DNA from: Lachnospiraceae bacterium
Lineage (GTDB): Bacteria > Bacillota > Clostridia > Lachnospirales > Lachnospiraceae
DNA: 64,000 nt
Assembly (NCBI GenBank): GCA_017621815.1
Contig: JAGASK010000008.1
Span: 1-64,000 of the forward strand
Reading direction: 5' to 3'
This document shows, piece by piece, positions 18,534 through 27,464 of the stretch. Every line of letters starts with the position of its first letter. The first letter of the stretch is position 1. The notes under the pieces were generated by a model, which was given only the letters and a program-made list of their open reading frames with translations, was not told where the DNA came from and searched no databases. Made by a program: the position numbers and the translations under genes.

Positions 18534-18604
<71 letters not shown>

Positions 18605-18682
18605 ATAATCCTTAGTATAGCATACAAAAAGAATAAAAGTCAATGCCGGGACAAATATCCGCACAGGAAAATATAACAGCTG

Positions 18683-18997
18683 TTACTGATTTACCTGTTC
18701 CTGCTTTTTATATCCGACCTCTATCTCTTTGTTTCTTAACTGTAACTCCTGAAGCATTTCTTTTACAAGCTCTTTAGAGGAAACTTCTATCTTCAGAATT
18801 TCGTCTGACTTTGTTTTAAGCACAAGAAAATGCATATCGAAGTTGGCTACCCCGCAGCAAAGCCTTCCTTTAATTTCTTCTATTCTCAAGTAAGCATGGG
18901 AAATCTCCGAATATGGCAGTATGTACCACTTAAGTCCCTTTTTATATTCTAATTCCTGTTCATGAAATTTAATCTTCTTATCATTCAAATTTTCCAT
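18683..18997 (-). CDS. Hypothetical protein, 104 aa
   Basis: Not recognised. A short, soluble, charged protein with alternating strands in the middle (SHAYLRIEEIKGRLCCGVANF, MHFLVLKTKSDEILKIEVSS) and a helical C-terminus rich in Glu, Lys and Gln. The pattern suggests a small PH-like or single-sheet domain, which is a guess. AAAGGATGG precedes ATG 18997. It stands alone between tRNA-Gly and the lipoprotein gene, whose terminator lies upstream of it. Confidence 0.7.
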   Translation of the reverse strand: MENLNDKKIKFHEQELEYKKGLKWYILPYSEISHAYLRIEEIKGRLCCGVANFDMHFLVLKTKSDEILKIEVSSKELVKEMLQELQLRNKEIEVGYKKQEQVNQ

Positions 18998-19057
18998 TTT
19001 CCATCCTTTCCATTGTCACCAGGCATTACACGCCCTGCGAACCGTTTTATCAGAAAA

Positions 19058-19082
19058 AAAAGGATGCTTTACGCATCCTTTT
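19058..19082 (-). terminator. Intrinsic terminator of the lipoprotein gene
   Basis: Arms AAAAGGATGC (19058-19067) and GCATCCTTTT (19073-19082) with a 5 nt loop, 14 bases past the minus-strand stop codon. The minus strand continues into a run of T. Confidence 0.85.
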
Positions 19083-19096
19083 CACATTCTGACTGA

Positions 19097-19573
19097 TTAT
19101 TTGCCTGCTTCTTCCATCAATGTAGCTGCTTCTGTAAAATCGTTCTGGATTGTTGTAAGAAGTGTTGTAAGCTTATCCATATCAACATCAGCTGCTTTAT
19201 CAGGATCCATTAAATCGATGCACATATCAAGGTATTCAACCATAGCTTCACAACCTGATTTGTACTTGGCCTGTGTAGCTGCATACTTTTCAGGAGCTTC
19301 TAAAGCTGCAAACTCAACAAAGGGAGCCTTCAGACCTTCAATCATTGCCTTTGCGCCTTCTACATCATTAGGGTCAAGTGCTGCAGCATCATTCATAACA
19401 TCTGTCATAGACTGTGCCAGTTCTTCTGTCTTTGCGATATACTCTTCTTCTGTAAGAGCTGTAGATGCTTCTGCACCGGCTTCTTCAGATTTACCGCCGC
19501 AGGCTACTGCTGACATACCCATTACTGCTACTGTTGCTAATACTGCAATTCTTTTTAATAAGTTACTTTTCAT
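19097..19573 (-). CDS. Putative lipoprotein, 158 aa, helical
   Basis: Signal peptide of about 24 residues (basic MKSNLLKR, hydrophobic core) ending in a lipobox-like SAVAC-G, so it is likely anchored outside the membrane through Cys25. The mature part is helical and acidic with a four-helix look (EEYIAKTEELAQSMTDVMND, ALEAPEKYAATQAKY). No enzyme motif is seen. GAGGAGG precedes ATG 19573. Monocistronic with its own terminator. Function unknown. Confidence 0.8.
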   Translation of the reverse strand: MKSNLLKRIAVLATVAVMGMSAVACGGKSEEAGAEASTALTEEEYIAKTEELAQSMTDVMNDAAALDPNDVEGAKAMIEGLKAPFVEFAALEAPEKYAATQAKYKSGCEAMVEYLDMCIDLMDPDKAADVDMDKLTTLLTTIQNDFTEAATLMEEAGK

Positions 19574-19662
19574 ATTACTTTCCTCCTCTTACTGTGCTTT
19601 ATAACACAACAAAGGATATTGTAGCAGAATCCCCGAAAATTTCAAGTACCTTTAAGAAAATT

Positions 19663-21033
19663 TTAAGTATCCTGATTTTTAATATGATCTGCCTTTTTCG
19701 GCTTAAATTTCCATTTTCCCTGAAAATACCGTATTACGCTGACAATTCCTGTTATAAACCAGGTTAATGCTGTTGCCAGCCAGACACCCCAAACACCTAT
19801 TGCCGGAATCATGGTAAGAGGCTTTGCAAAGCAGATACGCCCCGCCATTTCCACCAATCCGTTAATAAAGGAAAACACAGCATCTCCTGCGCCGTTCAAC
19901 ATACCGCGGGTAACATAAATGGAACCTAAAAACAGGTAGAACCAGCTTGTAATCTTAAGCGCCTGGCTTCCAAGGGCAATTACCTCTGCATCATCTACGA
20001 AAAGCTTCATAATAAATTCACCGCCAAACTGCGCCATAGGCATCATCACAAGTGAAAAAGCCGCCATAATCAGCCATCCCTTCCGATACCCCTGTTTTAC
20101 CCTGTCTATCTTCCCTGCCCCTATATTCTGACCCGTATAGGTTGACATTGCCATACCCAGGGAATTATACGGCTGCTGCACCAGCTGCTCGATTCTGCTG
20201 GTAGCCGTAAAAGCAGCAACCACCACGGAACCGAAAGTATTTACCACACTTTGCAGCACCACACAGGAAATGGCAATTAAAGAGGTTTGAAAAGCAAGGG
20301 GAATTCCCATTCTGATGCACTGCCAGATAATATCCCATTCCGCTTTCATATGTTCTCTTCCTATTTTAAAATACGGATTTTTCCATATTGCAAACCAAAG
20401 GCTGCCTACACCGGACAGAAGCTGGGAAATAATTGTGGCGATTCCTGCCCCTGCAACTCCCATATTCACAACCCTTACAAAAAACAAATCCAATACAATA
20501 TTTAATATACTTGCCACTATCAGAAAATATAACGGTGTTTTGGAATCCCCTACCGCCCGCAGAATGGCTGCGATACAATTATAAAGCGCAACCGCAAAAA
20601 CGCCTGCACACATAATCTGCATATACAATGCGGAATCATTCAGAATATTTTCCGGTGTATTCAAAAATGCCAGCAGCGGCTTCGCAAAGACAAAACCTAT
20701 AATTCCCATTAAAGCCGCTGATACTATCATTATGTAAACAGCATTGGCAATGGCTTTCTTTACGCCTTCCCCGTTTCCTGCGCCGAAATACTGGGAAATT
20801 ATAATACCAATGCCGTTTGCCATTCCGCCGCATAAAGAGAATATCAAAAAGTTCAGTGAGCCGGTAGCTCCCACAGCGGCTAAGGCATCCGCTCCAACAT
20901 ATTTGCCTACAATCATGGAATCCACCATATTATAAAGCTGCTGGAAAACATTTCCCACTACCATGGGAAGCATAAACCATAACAACAAACCGGCGGGCTT
21001 TCCTACCGTCATATCCTTTACATAACTTTTCAT
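19663..21033 (-). CDS. MATE family efflux transporter
   Basis: About 456 aa with 12 predicted TM helices in two related halves. Typical MATE text includes LPMVVGNVFQQLYNMVDSMIVGKYVGADALAAVG near the start and QPYNSLGMAMSTYTGQNIGAG at the second half. It should export cationic compounds by sodium or proton antiport. Start ATG 21033 has AAGGAG 9 bases upstream; the TTG 18 bases earlier overlaps that site. Flanked by unrelated genes; likely its own unit. Confidence 0.93.
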   Translation of the reverse strand: MKSYVKDMTVGKPAGLLLWFMLPMVVGNVFQQLYNMVDSMIVGKYVGADALAAVGATGSLNFLIFSLCGGMANGIGIIISQYFGAGNGEGVKKAIANAVYIMIVSAALMGIIGFVFAKPLLAFLNTPENILNDSALYMQIMCAGVFAVALYNCIAAILRAVGDSKTPLYFLIVASILNIVLDLFFVRVVNMGVAGAGIATIISQLLSGVGSLWFAIWKNPYFKIGREHMKAEWDIIWQCIRMGIPLAFQTSLIAISCVVLQSVVNTFGSVVVAAFTATSRIEQLVQQPYNSLGMAMSTYTGQNIGAGKIDRVKQGYRKGWLIMAAFSLVMMPMAQFGGEFIMKLFVDDAEVIALGSQALKITSWFYLFLGSIYVTRGMLNGAGDAVFSFINGLVEMAGRICFAKPLTMIPAIGVWGVWLATALTWFITGIVSVIRYFQGKWKFKPKKADHIKNQDT

Positions 21034-21131
21034 ACTGCAAGTCTCCTTCAAAGCCTGTTATTAGCTTTTTTATAACACAGAAGCTTCTGAAGAACTATAA
21101 TAAAATGCTCTATTTTTTGTATAATTATCTT

Positions 21132-22148
21132 CTACTGTTCTTCCTCCCTGCCGCTTCTCCAGGTTTCGGAAGGAGCACAGTTAAAGGAAAGATTCTTTCC
21201 GTCGGAAGTCACTGCTATGCTTCCCTGCTCATCAGTACGAAAAACCTGTATTCCTCTTTTTCTCAAAGAATTCAATAATTCCGCATGGGGATGTCCGTAA
21301 GAATTCCCCTGGCCGCAGCTGATTATCACATACCGCGGATTCACTGCATCCAGAAAGGAATCACTGCCCGAACTGCTGCTGCCATGATGGCCTGCCTTCA
21401 TCACGTCTGCCCTCAGGTCAATGCCGTTTGACAGCATATCTTCTTCCGCTTCACTTTCCGCATCTCCTGTAAAAATAAAACGGTTCTCCCCATGGCAAAG
21501 AAGAATTCCCACAGATGCATTGTTATAATCCTCACCATAATCCCTGTTAGGGGCAATTATGGTAAAAGCGGCTTCTCCAAGCTGATAGGTTTCCCCTGAA
21601 ACAGGCGGTGTATTTTTGTATCCCTTATATTCCATTGCCATGACCACATCACGATATGCAGCGGTATCTCTTTCCACTTCCGGCATAATCACCTTATCAC
21701 AGTCAAATTTAGTGATAATTACATCCAGGCCTCCGATATGGTCCGCATCCGGATGGGTTCCGATTATATAATCCAGCTTTGAGACACCCTGTTTGGTTAA
21801 ATAAAGCTGTACGGCAGTGCCCTTACTGTTATCACCGGCATCAATCAGCATTGCATTCTCTCCGCATTTAATTAAAACCGAATCTCCCTGCCCCACATCA
21901 ATAAAATGAACCTCCAGAGACTCGACTGTTTCTGTTTTTAAGTCAGTTTCTGCATTTAAACCGTTTTCTGTTTCAGTACTTAAACTCCCGTATTCTGATA
22001 TATCGTCCTGTCCCCTGCCTGTTTTCTCTTTTTCTCCAAAGAGAACTCCTGCAGCCAGCCCCATAATAAACAGGCAAAGAAGCAGAAGATTTTTCCGCTT
22101 CTGCTTCTTTCGCCTTTTGCCGTATCTGTATCGTCTTTTATCCGTCAT
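21132..22148 (-). CDS. Membrane-anchored ComEC-like metallo-beta-lactamase-fold hydrolase
   Basis: 338 aa. A very basic N-terminus (RRYRYGKRRKKQKRK) precedes one TM helix (about residues 20-38) and an acidic linker. The MBL domain follows, with HFIDVGQGDSVLI, THPDADHIGG (metal-site HxDxDH), FTGDAE and AGHHGSSSSGSDSF. It looks like the catalytic domain of ComEC, free of the DNA channel, placed outside the membrane. Substrate could be nucleic acid or a phospho-compound. It starts one base after the CotH stop and is the last gene of the VTC-DUF4956-CotH operon. Confidence 0.87.
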   Translation of the reverse strand: MTDKRRYRYGKRRKKQKRKNLLLLCLFIMGLAAGVLFGEKEKTGRGQDDISEYGSLSTETENGLNAETDLKTETVESLEVHFIDVGQGDSVLIKCGENAMLIDAGDNSKGTAVQLYLTKQGVSKLDYIIGTHPDADHIGGLDVIITKFDCDKVIMPEVERDTAAYRDVVMAMEYKGYKNTPPVSGETYQLGEAAFTIIAPNRDYGEDYNNASVGILLCHGENRFIFTGDAESEAEEDMLSNGIDLRADVMKAGHHGSSSSGSDSFLDAVNPRYVIISCGQGNSYGHPHAELLNSLRKRGIQVFRTDEQGSIAVTSDGKNLSFNCAPSETWRSGREEEQ

Positions 22149-22149
22149 T

Positions 22150-23943
22150 TTAACTGCCCGCTTTCTGGCTTTGTTTCATTTCGTCTTTCTCAGGCCTTTC
22201 ATTTTCTGCTCCGAATGCTCCGCCGCCATGTCCGCCGCGCCCTTGTCCCATGGGACCGCCGCCGAACATATTGCCGTTCATACTGCCCTTTCCGCCTGCT
22301 CCGTCTCCACCCTGCATACCCATAGTGCTGAGACTTATGGCAGATGCATCCACCAACTGCGTATCCTGATTTCTTTTTGCACTGTCTGCCGGGATTTCGC
22401 CCGAAAGCTGTTTTTCAACACTTTCCGCCCGAAGCAGCACGAAAGTCTCCAGAGTCTTAATTCCTTCTTCAAACTCACTGAAACTGTAAAATGCAGTGGT
22501 ATCCTTATCCACATAAGGAGCAATCACCGATTTGATTTTGGACAGCGTAGAAGTAAATTGCCCGCTGTTTACATATCCATCCACAATTTCCTGAAGATAG
22601 CTGTGGTAAAGTTCCTGATACTCCGGAATCTCCATCAGCTTACTGTACAGGGGGCTCTCCTGTTCCAGACTTCCGCCCATAGGCGTGTCAATGGCGCTGT
22701 TCACTGCCTCCGTAGCATCGGAATTCTGAAAACCGCCGAAAGCAAGATTTAAATCCCAGGGAAGTATTGTAAGCTGTCCGTTATTTTCATATAAGTAATA
22801 ATTGTGTTTCAAATTGCTGTAATAGCTGTCCATATTCACAATAAAAGTCTGTGCAGCAAAATATCTGAGACAGTCATCCACATTAACATACTTCTCCAGC
22901 TCTTCCCCTTCGCTCAGCTTCTTAAGGGCTTTAATTACGCGCATTTTATCCTCGTCATTGGGGTCAAAGGAAGCATTGTCAAAAATATCGCTGTAGCTTT
23001 CTGTTTCATCATCTGTATATACAAGGTCCGAACCGCCGCCGGATGAATCTCTTCCAAAGCCTCTGCCGTCACCGCCCGGGAAACCTTTTCCAAAATCTCC
23101 ACTGTCACCGCCCGGAAAATCGCTTCCAAAGCCTCTGCCGTCACCGCCCGGGAAATCTCTTCCAAAATCTCCGCCATTGCCGCCTGGGAAATCCATATTT
23201 TCCGGTTCCATATCACTTTCCGGCATTTCAAAAAGCTTCCCATTGTTCTCCGGCGCTTCAGCAGGTTCCCCGTTCCCTTCCGGTGCCCCGGAAGGCTTCA
23301 TGCCGCCTCCTGCCTGTGTGCTTTCCGGCTTATAAAGCTGTCCGCTGCCGCCGTAAACTCTTTCAAGAAAAGAATCCTCCATAGCTTCCAGTGCCAGATA
23401 ACATCCGAAATTCTCTCCGTTTACGGTAATATCGGCAAAGGCATAGTAAGGTGTTTCCACTCCGATATAATTGAAAATATCATATGCAATATATTCCTTC
23501 ACATAAGTGGCATCACTGAATATATTATTTAACACCAGTTTATCCAGCCCGTCCATGGACTTGTTCTTATCATAATGGTCAAATTCAATTTTAAAGCTGT
23601 ATCTGTCAGAATCCGAAGCTGCCACCTGACTTAAACTGGTATTTCCCTTTGTCCTGATTGCTGCATCCGTATATACAGTTCCGTTAATTGTCACATCACA
23701 CTGCTTATACTCCTCCGCAAGGGGATTTTCCAATATATCAGCCCAATCCTCATCTGAAATTTCAATTTCAACTTCCATTACCTGAAATTTATCAAACAGC
23801 TCTTCATATGGCATTCCCGTGACAGAACTCATTGCTTCCACTACAGCCTTATCCTGCGATAAATAAAGGAAAACTGCTGTAAATACTATTGCGCACACCA
23901 GCACTGCGGCTGCAATTCTGTCAAAAAACCTGCTGGAACTCAT
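22150..23943 (-). CDS. CotH-type protein kinase family membrane protein
   Basis: 597 aa. One N-terminal TM helix (about residues 9-28) anchors an extracytoplasmic CotH domain. Seen are RTKGNTSL (glycine loop region), RYSFKIEFD (Lys), LVLNN, NMDSYYSNLKHNYYLY (catalytic-loop Asp) and ILPWDLNLAFG (metal Asp). CotH proteins are atypical kinases that phosphorylate spore-coat proteins. A Gly/Asp/Phe-rich insert (about 205-305) includes four 12-residue repeats like DFPGGDGRGFGS. The C-terminus is Gly/Met-rich. Start overlaps the DUF4956 stop by ATGA. Confidence 0.9.
   Translation of the reverse strand: MSSSRFFDRIAAAVLVCAIVFTAVFLYLSQDKAVVEAMSSVTGMPYEELFDKFQVMEVEIEISDEDWADILENPLAEEYKQCDVTINGTVYTDAAIRTKGNTSLSQVAASDSDRYSFKIEFDHYDKNKSMDGLDKLVLNNIFSDATYVKEYIAYDIFNYIGVETPYYAFADITVNGENFGCYLALEAMEDSFLERVYGGSGQLYKPESTQAGGGMKPSGAPEGNGEPAEAPENNGKLFEMPESDMEPENMDFPGGNGGDFGRDFPGGDGRGFGSDFPGGDSGDFGKGFPGGDGRGFGRDSSGGGSDLVYTDDETESYSDIFDNASFDPNDEDKMRVIKALKKLSEGEELEKYVNVDDCLRYFAAQTFIVNMDSYYSNLKHNYYLYENNGQLTILPWDLNLAFGGFQNSDATEAVNSAIDTPMGGSLEQESPLYSKLMEIPEYQELYHSYLQEIVDGYVNSGQFTSTLSKIKSVIAPYVDKDTTAFYSFSEFEEGIKTLETFVLLRAESVEKQLSGEIPADSAKRNQDTQLVDASAISLSTMGMQGGDGAGGKGSMNGNMFGGGPMGQGRGGHGGGAFGAENERPEKDEMKQSQKAGS
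23040..23195 (-). repeat. 36 bp tandem repeat inside the CotH gene
   Basis: Four in-frame copies of a 12-codon unit encode FPGG-D/N-G-R/G-x-FG-x-D blocks, about residues 250-298. The third base positions vary, so copies have diverged while the protein repeat is kept. Confidence 0.75.
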
Positions 23944-24611
23944 GACATATAATCTCCGTTGTAGCTGACTAAAACTGCGCTGTCCACGCCGTCTATTTCC
24001 GAAATTTCATTTACAAAGCCGGAGTCATCCCCTTTAAGACGCACCTCTAAAGTCATCTCAATTCCGGTCTTGGATACTGTCTTGGATTTTAACACCTGCT
24101 TTTTTACACTTTCCTTTATCTTATAAAGGGCCTTGGTTTCCCCTTCCTTATCAGCACAGTTAATTATCATAATATAAGGGTGGTCGCTGGTTTTACGGTT
24201 TACAAACACCCACAAAATCAGGCCCACAAATACGGAACCGAATACCGCAAGGGGAATCAGACCTGCTCCCAGTACAATGCCCACTGCAATTGACCAGAAC
24301 AAAAAGGCAATATCCATGGGCTCCTTAATAGCTGTCCTGAAACGCACAATGGAAAGAGCGCCCACCATACCCAGGGACAAAACAACATTGGAGGTTACCG
24401 CCAGAATCACCAGTGTGGTTATCATTGTCATTGCCATTAAAGACACTCCAAAGCTTGCCGAATACATAACGCCATTAAAAGTTTTTTTGTATATCCAGAA
24501 AATAAAAAGTCCCAGTGCAAAAGCAAGAGCCATTGCAATAATAAAATCCACTGCCGAAAAGCTTACGGCCTTTTCCAAAAATGATGATTTAAAAATGTCA
24601 TTGAATGTCAT
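23940..24611 (-). CDS. DUF4956 family membrane protein
   Basis: About 223 aa. Three or four TM helices lie in the first 135 residues, including GMVGALSIVRFRTAIKEP, the family's most conserved stretch, and a soluble ~75-residue C-terminal domain. Members are commonly next to VTC-domain and CotH genes, as here; the molecular role is unknown. ATG 24611 has AGGAG 10 bases upstream and lies within the 3' end of the VTC gene; the frame extends to 24650. Overlaps the CotH start by 4 bases. Confidence 0.85.
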   Translation of the reverse strand: MTFNDIFKSSFLEKAVSFSAVDFIIAMALAFALGLFIFWIYKKTFNGVMYSASFGVSLMAMTMITTLVILAVTSNVVLSLGMVGALSIVRFRTAIKEPMDIAFLFWSIAVGIVLGAGLIPLAVFGSVFVGLILWVFVNRKTSDHPYIMIINCADKEGETKALYKIKESVKKQVLKSKTVSKTGIEMTLEVRLKGDDSGFVNEISEIDGVDSAVLVSYNGDYMS

Positions 24612-24624
24612 AATCTGATTTCTC

Positions 24625-25293
24625 CTATCCATATATTCTGCAGGCAGCATATTTACTGAAGGCTGATGCCTGTCTGTTCGGTACTCTTACTGCCTTTTCA
24701 ATAATCTCAGGCAGAAAAGCATCATATTTTACTTCCAAAATAATACATCCCGGTTCGGCAGGCGCTGTAAAATAAGGTTTTTCAAACAGCTTATTATGAT
24801 ATAAACCGGTTCTGATATTGCTGTCAAAAGTAATTCTTACATTTCCCGGACCATAAACAAAGGGCTCTCTTTCATAATCCACGATAACCCTGGGTCTTAA
24901 AAGCTGATACTGCATCTTTGCATACAATTCCTGCAAAAGAGGCTTATCCGAATTGCGGAGAAAAGAAATATCCCCGCTGCATATTTGTATTGTTTCCTCC
25001 TTAGTAAGAGGAGCCGACTGCTTGTCACACAAGCCATGAATCTTGCTTTTCTTTTCAAGCCGTATGTAATCCGTATCATCATTATAATAACGGATTCTGA
25101 ATTTTTCGCGCTTATCCACACCGTCCAGCTTTTCCCTCAGCGCTTTATCCGACAGATTATCAAAGTACAGGCTGTGTATCAGATATTTTCCGTCTGCTCC
25201 TGCGTGAGCATCCGGCTTTGTCAGCAATTTCAGCCTGCTTTTAATAACCAGATAATCCTCATAGGTAATCCGGTGCTTATATTCGTGCCGCAT
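24625..25293 (-). CDS. VTC domain polyphosphate polymerase-like protein
   Basis: 222 aa, a single VTC/CYTH-like tunnel domain. Basic and acidic tunnel residues are seen in RHEYKHRI, SLYFDN, KFRIRYYND, IRLEKKSK, PRVIVDYEREPF and CIILEVKYD. The yeast homologue Vtc4 makes polyphosphate from ATP. The protein is soluble and probably works with the DUF4956 membrane protein encoded next. AAAGGAAGAG precedes ATG 25293. First gene of a four-gene unit (VTC, DUF4956, CotH, MBL). The reaction in this organism is inferred from the family. Confidence 0.87.
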   Translation of the reverse strand: MRHEYKHRITYEDYLVIKSRLKLLTKPDAHAGADGKYLIHSLYFDNLSDKALREKLDGVDKREKFRIRYYNDDTDYIRLEKKSKIHGLCDKQSAPLTKEETIQICSGDISFLRNSDKPLLQELYAKMQYQLLRPRVIVDYEREPFVYGPGNVRITFDSNIRTGLYHNKLFEKPYFTAPAEPGCIILEVKYDAFLPEIIEKAVRVPNRQASAFSKYAACRIYG

Positions 25294-25461
25294 TTTCTCT
25301 TCCTTTCTACTGTGTTTATTCCCGAAGTCAATGAGCCGGTGCGGTGCTTACACCTTCTCCTCCGGCTCAAAACGGTATTGTCAGTATACAGAAAAATTAT
25401 GTTTATTTTGTGTTCAAACAACGAAAAATTGTTTAATAAAATTTCTATTGCCATGAACTGC

Positions 25462-25492
25462 AAAATCCCGGAATTACTATTTCCGGGATTTT
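25462..25492 (-). terminator. Terminator after argS
   Basis: Perfect 12 bp arms AAAATCCCGGAA (25462-25473) and TTCCGGGATTTT (25481-25492) start 5 bases past the argS stop codon on the minus strand. The symmetrical A and T ends allow function on both strands. Confidence 0.85.
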
Positions 25493-25496
25493 AAGG

Positions 25497-27266
25497 TTAC
25501 ATCCTCTCCGGGGCGGAAAAGCCCAGGACATCGATGCAGGTTTCCAGTATATCTCTGGTGAGCACAAGCAGTGCAATAAAACCTTCTTTTTTATTTTTAT
25601 CCTCTTCTGTCAGAATCTTTGTTTCATGATAGAAATGATTAAATGCATTGGCAAGGTCATAAATGTATGCGCAGACCTTATGAGGCGCCGTCTCTTCGCA
25701 TGCGTTTTCCATCATGGAATTGAATTTTGTAATTTCCAGCATCAGCGCCTTTTCTGATTCGCTGCAGGCTTCCTGTAATGCAGCAGCTTCCGGGGCTGTG
25801 CCGCCCTGCTCTTTATATTTGTTCAGGATGGACTTAATACGCACAATGGTATACAAAATATAAGGGCCGGTATCTCCTTCAAAAGATGTAAACTTGTCGA
25901 TATCAAAAATATAGTCCTTAGATGCCTGATTGGACAAATCACCGTACTTAATCGCGGAAAGGGCAACCGTTTTGGCAGTTTCCCTTGCCTCTTCTTCAGG
26001 CACTTCCCTGTTATCCGTAATTTTACGGTACATTTCCTCATTAATTTCATTAATCAGGGATTCCAGCCTCATAACGCCGCCTTCCCTGGTCTTAAATGGC
26101 TTGCCGTCTTTACCGTTCATAGTGCCGAAGCCCAGGAATTTCAGCCCTGTATCTTCTTTTACAAGCTTTGTTTTCCTTGCGCAGCGGAAAACCTGTTCAA
26201 AGTACAGGTCCTGACGCTTGTCCACCACATAAATGATTTCGTCAGGATGCAGATGATTCATACGCTCCAGAATCGTAGCCAAATCCGTTGTATTATAAAG
26301 AGAAGCGCCGTCTGACTTCAAAATCATACAGGGAGGAATTTCTTTGGTATCTGTTTCCTCCTTTACATCTACCACAAGGGCACCTTCGCTGATATACGCA
26401 TAGCCTTCATCCTTCATGTATTTTACCATGCCGGGAATCACATCATGTACGTCGGATTCTCCCTTCCAGAGGTCAAATTCCACATTCAGATTCTTATAAT
26501 TTTTCTTAAGGTCCGCAACAGATACATTTAAAATATGCTTCCAGAGAGCCCGATAGCCCCTGACTCCGCTTTGAAGCTTAAAGGTTGCATCCATTGCCTT
26601 TTCCTTATAAACAGAGTCTTCCTTGGATTTTCCGCTGGCAGTAGGATAAATTTCCTCAAGTTCCGAAATGGTAAAGGGCGGTTCCTCCGGATATTCTCCG
26701 GTATAAGCATCATCAAAATAAACAAGCGAAGGCTCCCTTTCCTTCAGTTCCGTAATAATCAGCCCCATTTGAAGTCCCCAGTCTCCCAAATGAATATCAC
26801 CGATTACCTCATGCCCTGAATACCGTGCAATTCTTTTAATGCTCTCTCCGATAATCGCAGAACGAAGATGCCCTACATGCAGAGGCTTTGCCACATTGGG
26901 ACCGCCGTAATCAATTATTATCTTTTTGGGTTTTTCAGGCATTTCCAGTCCGAACTTTGAATTTTCTGACATTTCTGTCAGATACTCCTTGACAACAGCT
27001 TCCTTCACCTTCAGATTTAAAAATCCGGGAGGCACTGCCGTTACCTCTGAAAACACTTTACTGTCCTTACATTTTTCAGCCACTTCACCTGCTATCATAA
27101 CAGGCGCCTTTTTATACAGTTTGGCTCCTGCCATAGCGCCGTTACACTGATATTCACAAAGGTCAGGACGATTTGAAAGGGTAACCTTGCCAAGCTCCCG
27201 CTCATACCCTGCCGCTTCAAAGGCCTGCTTCATTTCTTCCGAAATCAAATCCAGGAATTTTTTCAT
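25497..27266 (-). CDS. argS: Arginyl-tRNA synthetase
   Basis: Class I synthetase that charges tRNA-Arg. About 589 aa, normal length. The HIGH motif appears as PLHVGHLRSAIIGE, after the conserved VDYGGPNVAK region (here IDYGGPNVAK). The C-terminal helical anticodon domain has YDLANAFNHFYHETKIL. An N-terminal additional domain is present. KMSKS is replaced by KTREGG, usual for ArgRS of this type. ATG 27266 has AAAGGAG upstream; the frame begins at a TTG two codons earlier. No T-box sequence is seen in the 190 bases upstream. Confidence 0.97.
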   Translation of the reverse strand: MKKFLDLISEEMKQAFEAAGYERELGKVTLSNRPDLCEYQCNGAMAGAKLYKKAPVMIAGEVAEKCKDSKVFSEVTAVPPGFLNLKVKEAVVKEYLTEMSENSKFGLEMPEKPKKIIIDYGGPNVAKPLHVGHLRSAIIGESIKRIARYSGHEVIGDIHLGDWGLQMGLIITELKEREPSLVYFDDAYTGEYPEEPPFTISELEEIYPTASGKSKEDSVYKEKAMDATFKLQSGVRGYRALWKHILNVSVADLKKNYKNLNVEFDLWKGESDVHDVIPGMVKYMKDEGYAYISEGALVVDVKEETDTKEIPPCMILKSDGASLYNTTDLATILERMNHLHPDEIIYVVDKRQDLYFEQVFRCARKTKLVKEDTGLKFLGFGTMNGKDGKPFKTREGGVMRLESLINEINEEMYRKITDNREVPEEEARETAKTVALSAIKYGDLSNQASKDYIFDIDKFTSFEGDTGPYILYTIVRIKSILNKYKEQGGTAPEAAALQEACSESEKALMLEITKFNSMMENACEETAPHKVCAYIYDLANAFNHFYHETKILTEEDKNKKEGFIALLVLTRDILETCIDVLGFSAPERM

Positions 27267-27391
27267 AACCAATCTCCTTTTACCAGATTTTTACTTTAAT
27301 CTCAATGAATTTATCCTACCATTATAAACCGCTTTCCGCAAGATTTGTCTTAGTATAATTTTAACTTTCAGTTTGTACAACCATTTCTATA

Positions 27392-27423
27392 GGGCGGACG
27401 CCCGACATGAAATAAGTTGTCGG
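27392..27423. other. Two small overlapping hairpins between argS and queH
   Basis: GGGCG/CGCCC (27392-27396, 27399-27403) and CCGACA/TGTCGG (27402-27407, 27418-27423). They share bases, so only one can form at a time. Could mark the 3' end of queH or the leader of argS; function not shown. Confidence 0.35.
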
Positions 27424-27464
27424 AAATAACAAATATTTTTGTCAATCATATGTAAAGAGGCAGC

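Noticed and set aside
27267..27464. T-box leader before argS
   Set aside because: No specifier stem, AGGGTGG-type box or antiterminator could be found; only two tiny hairpins are present.
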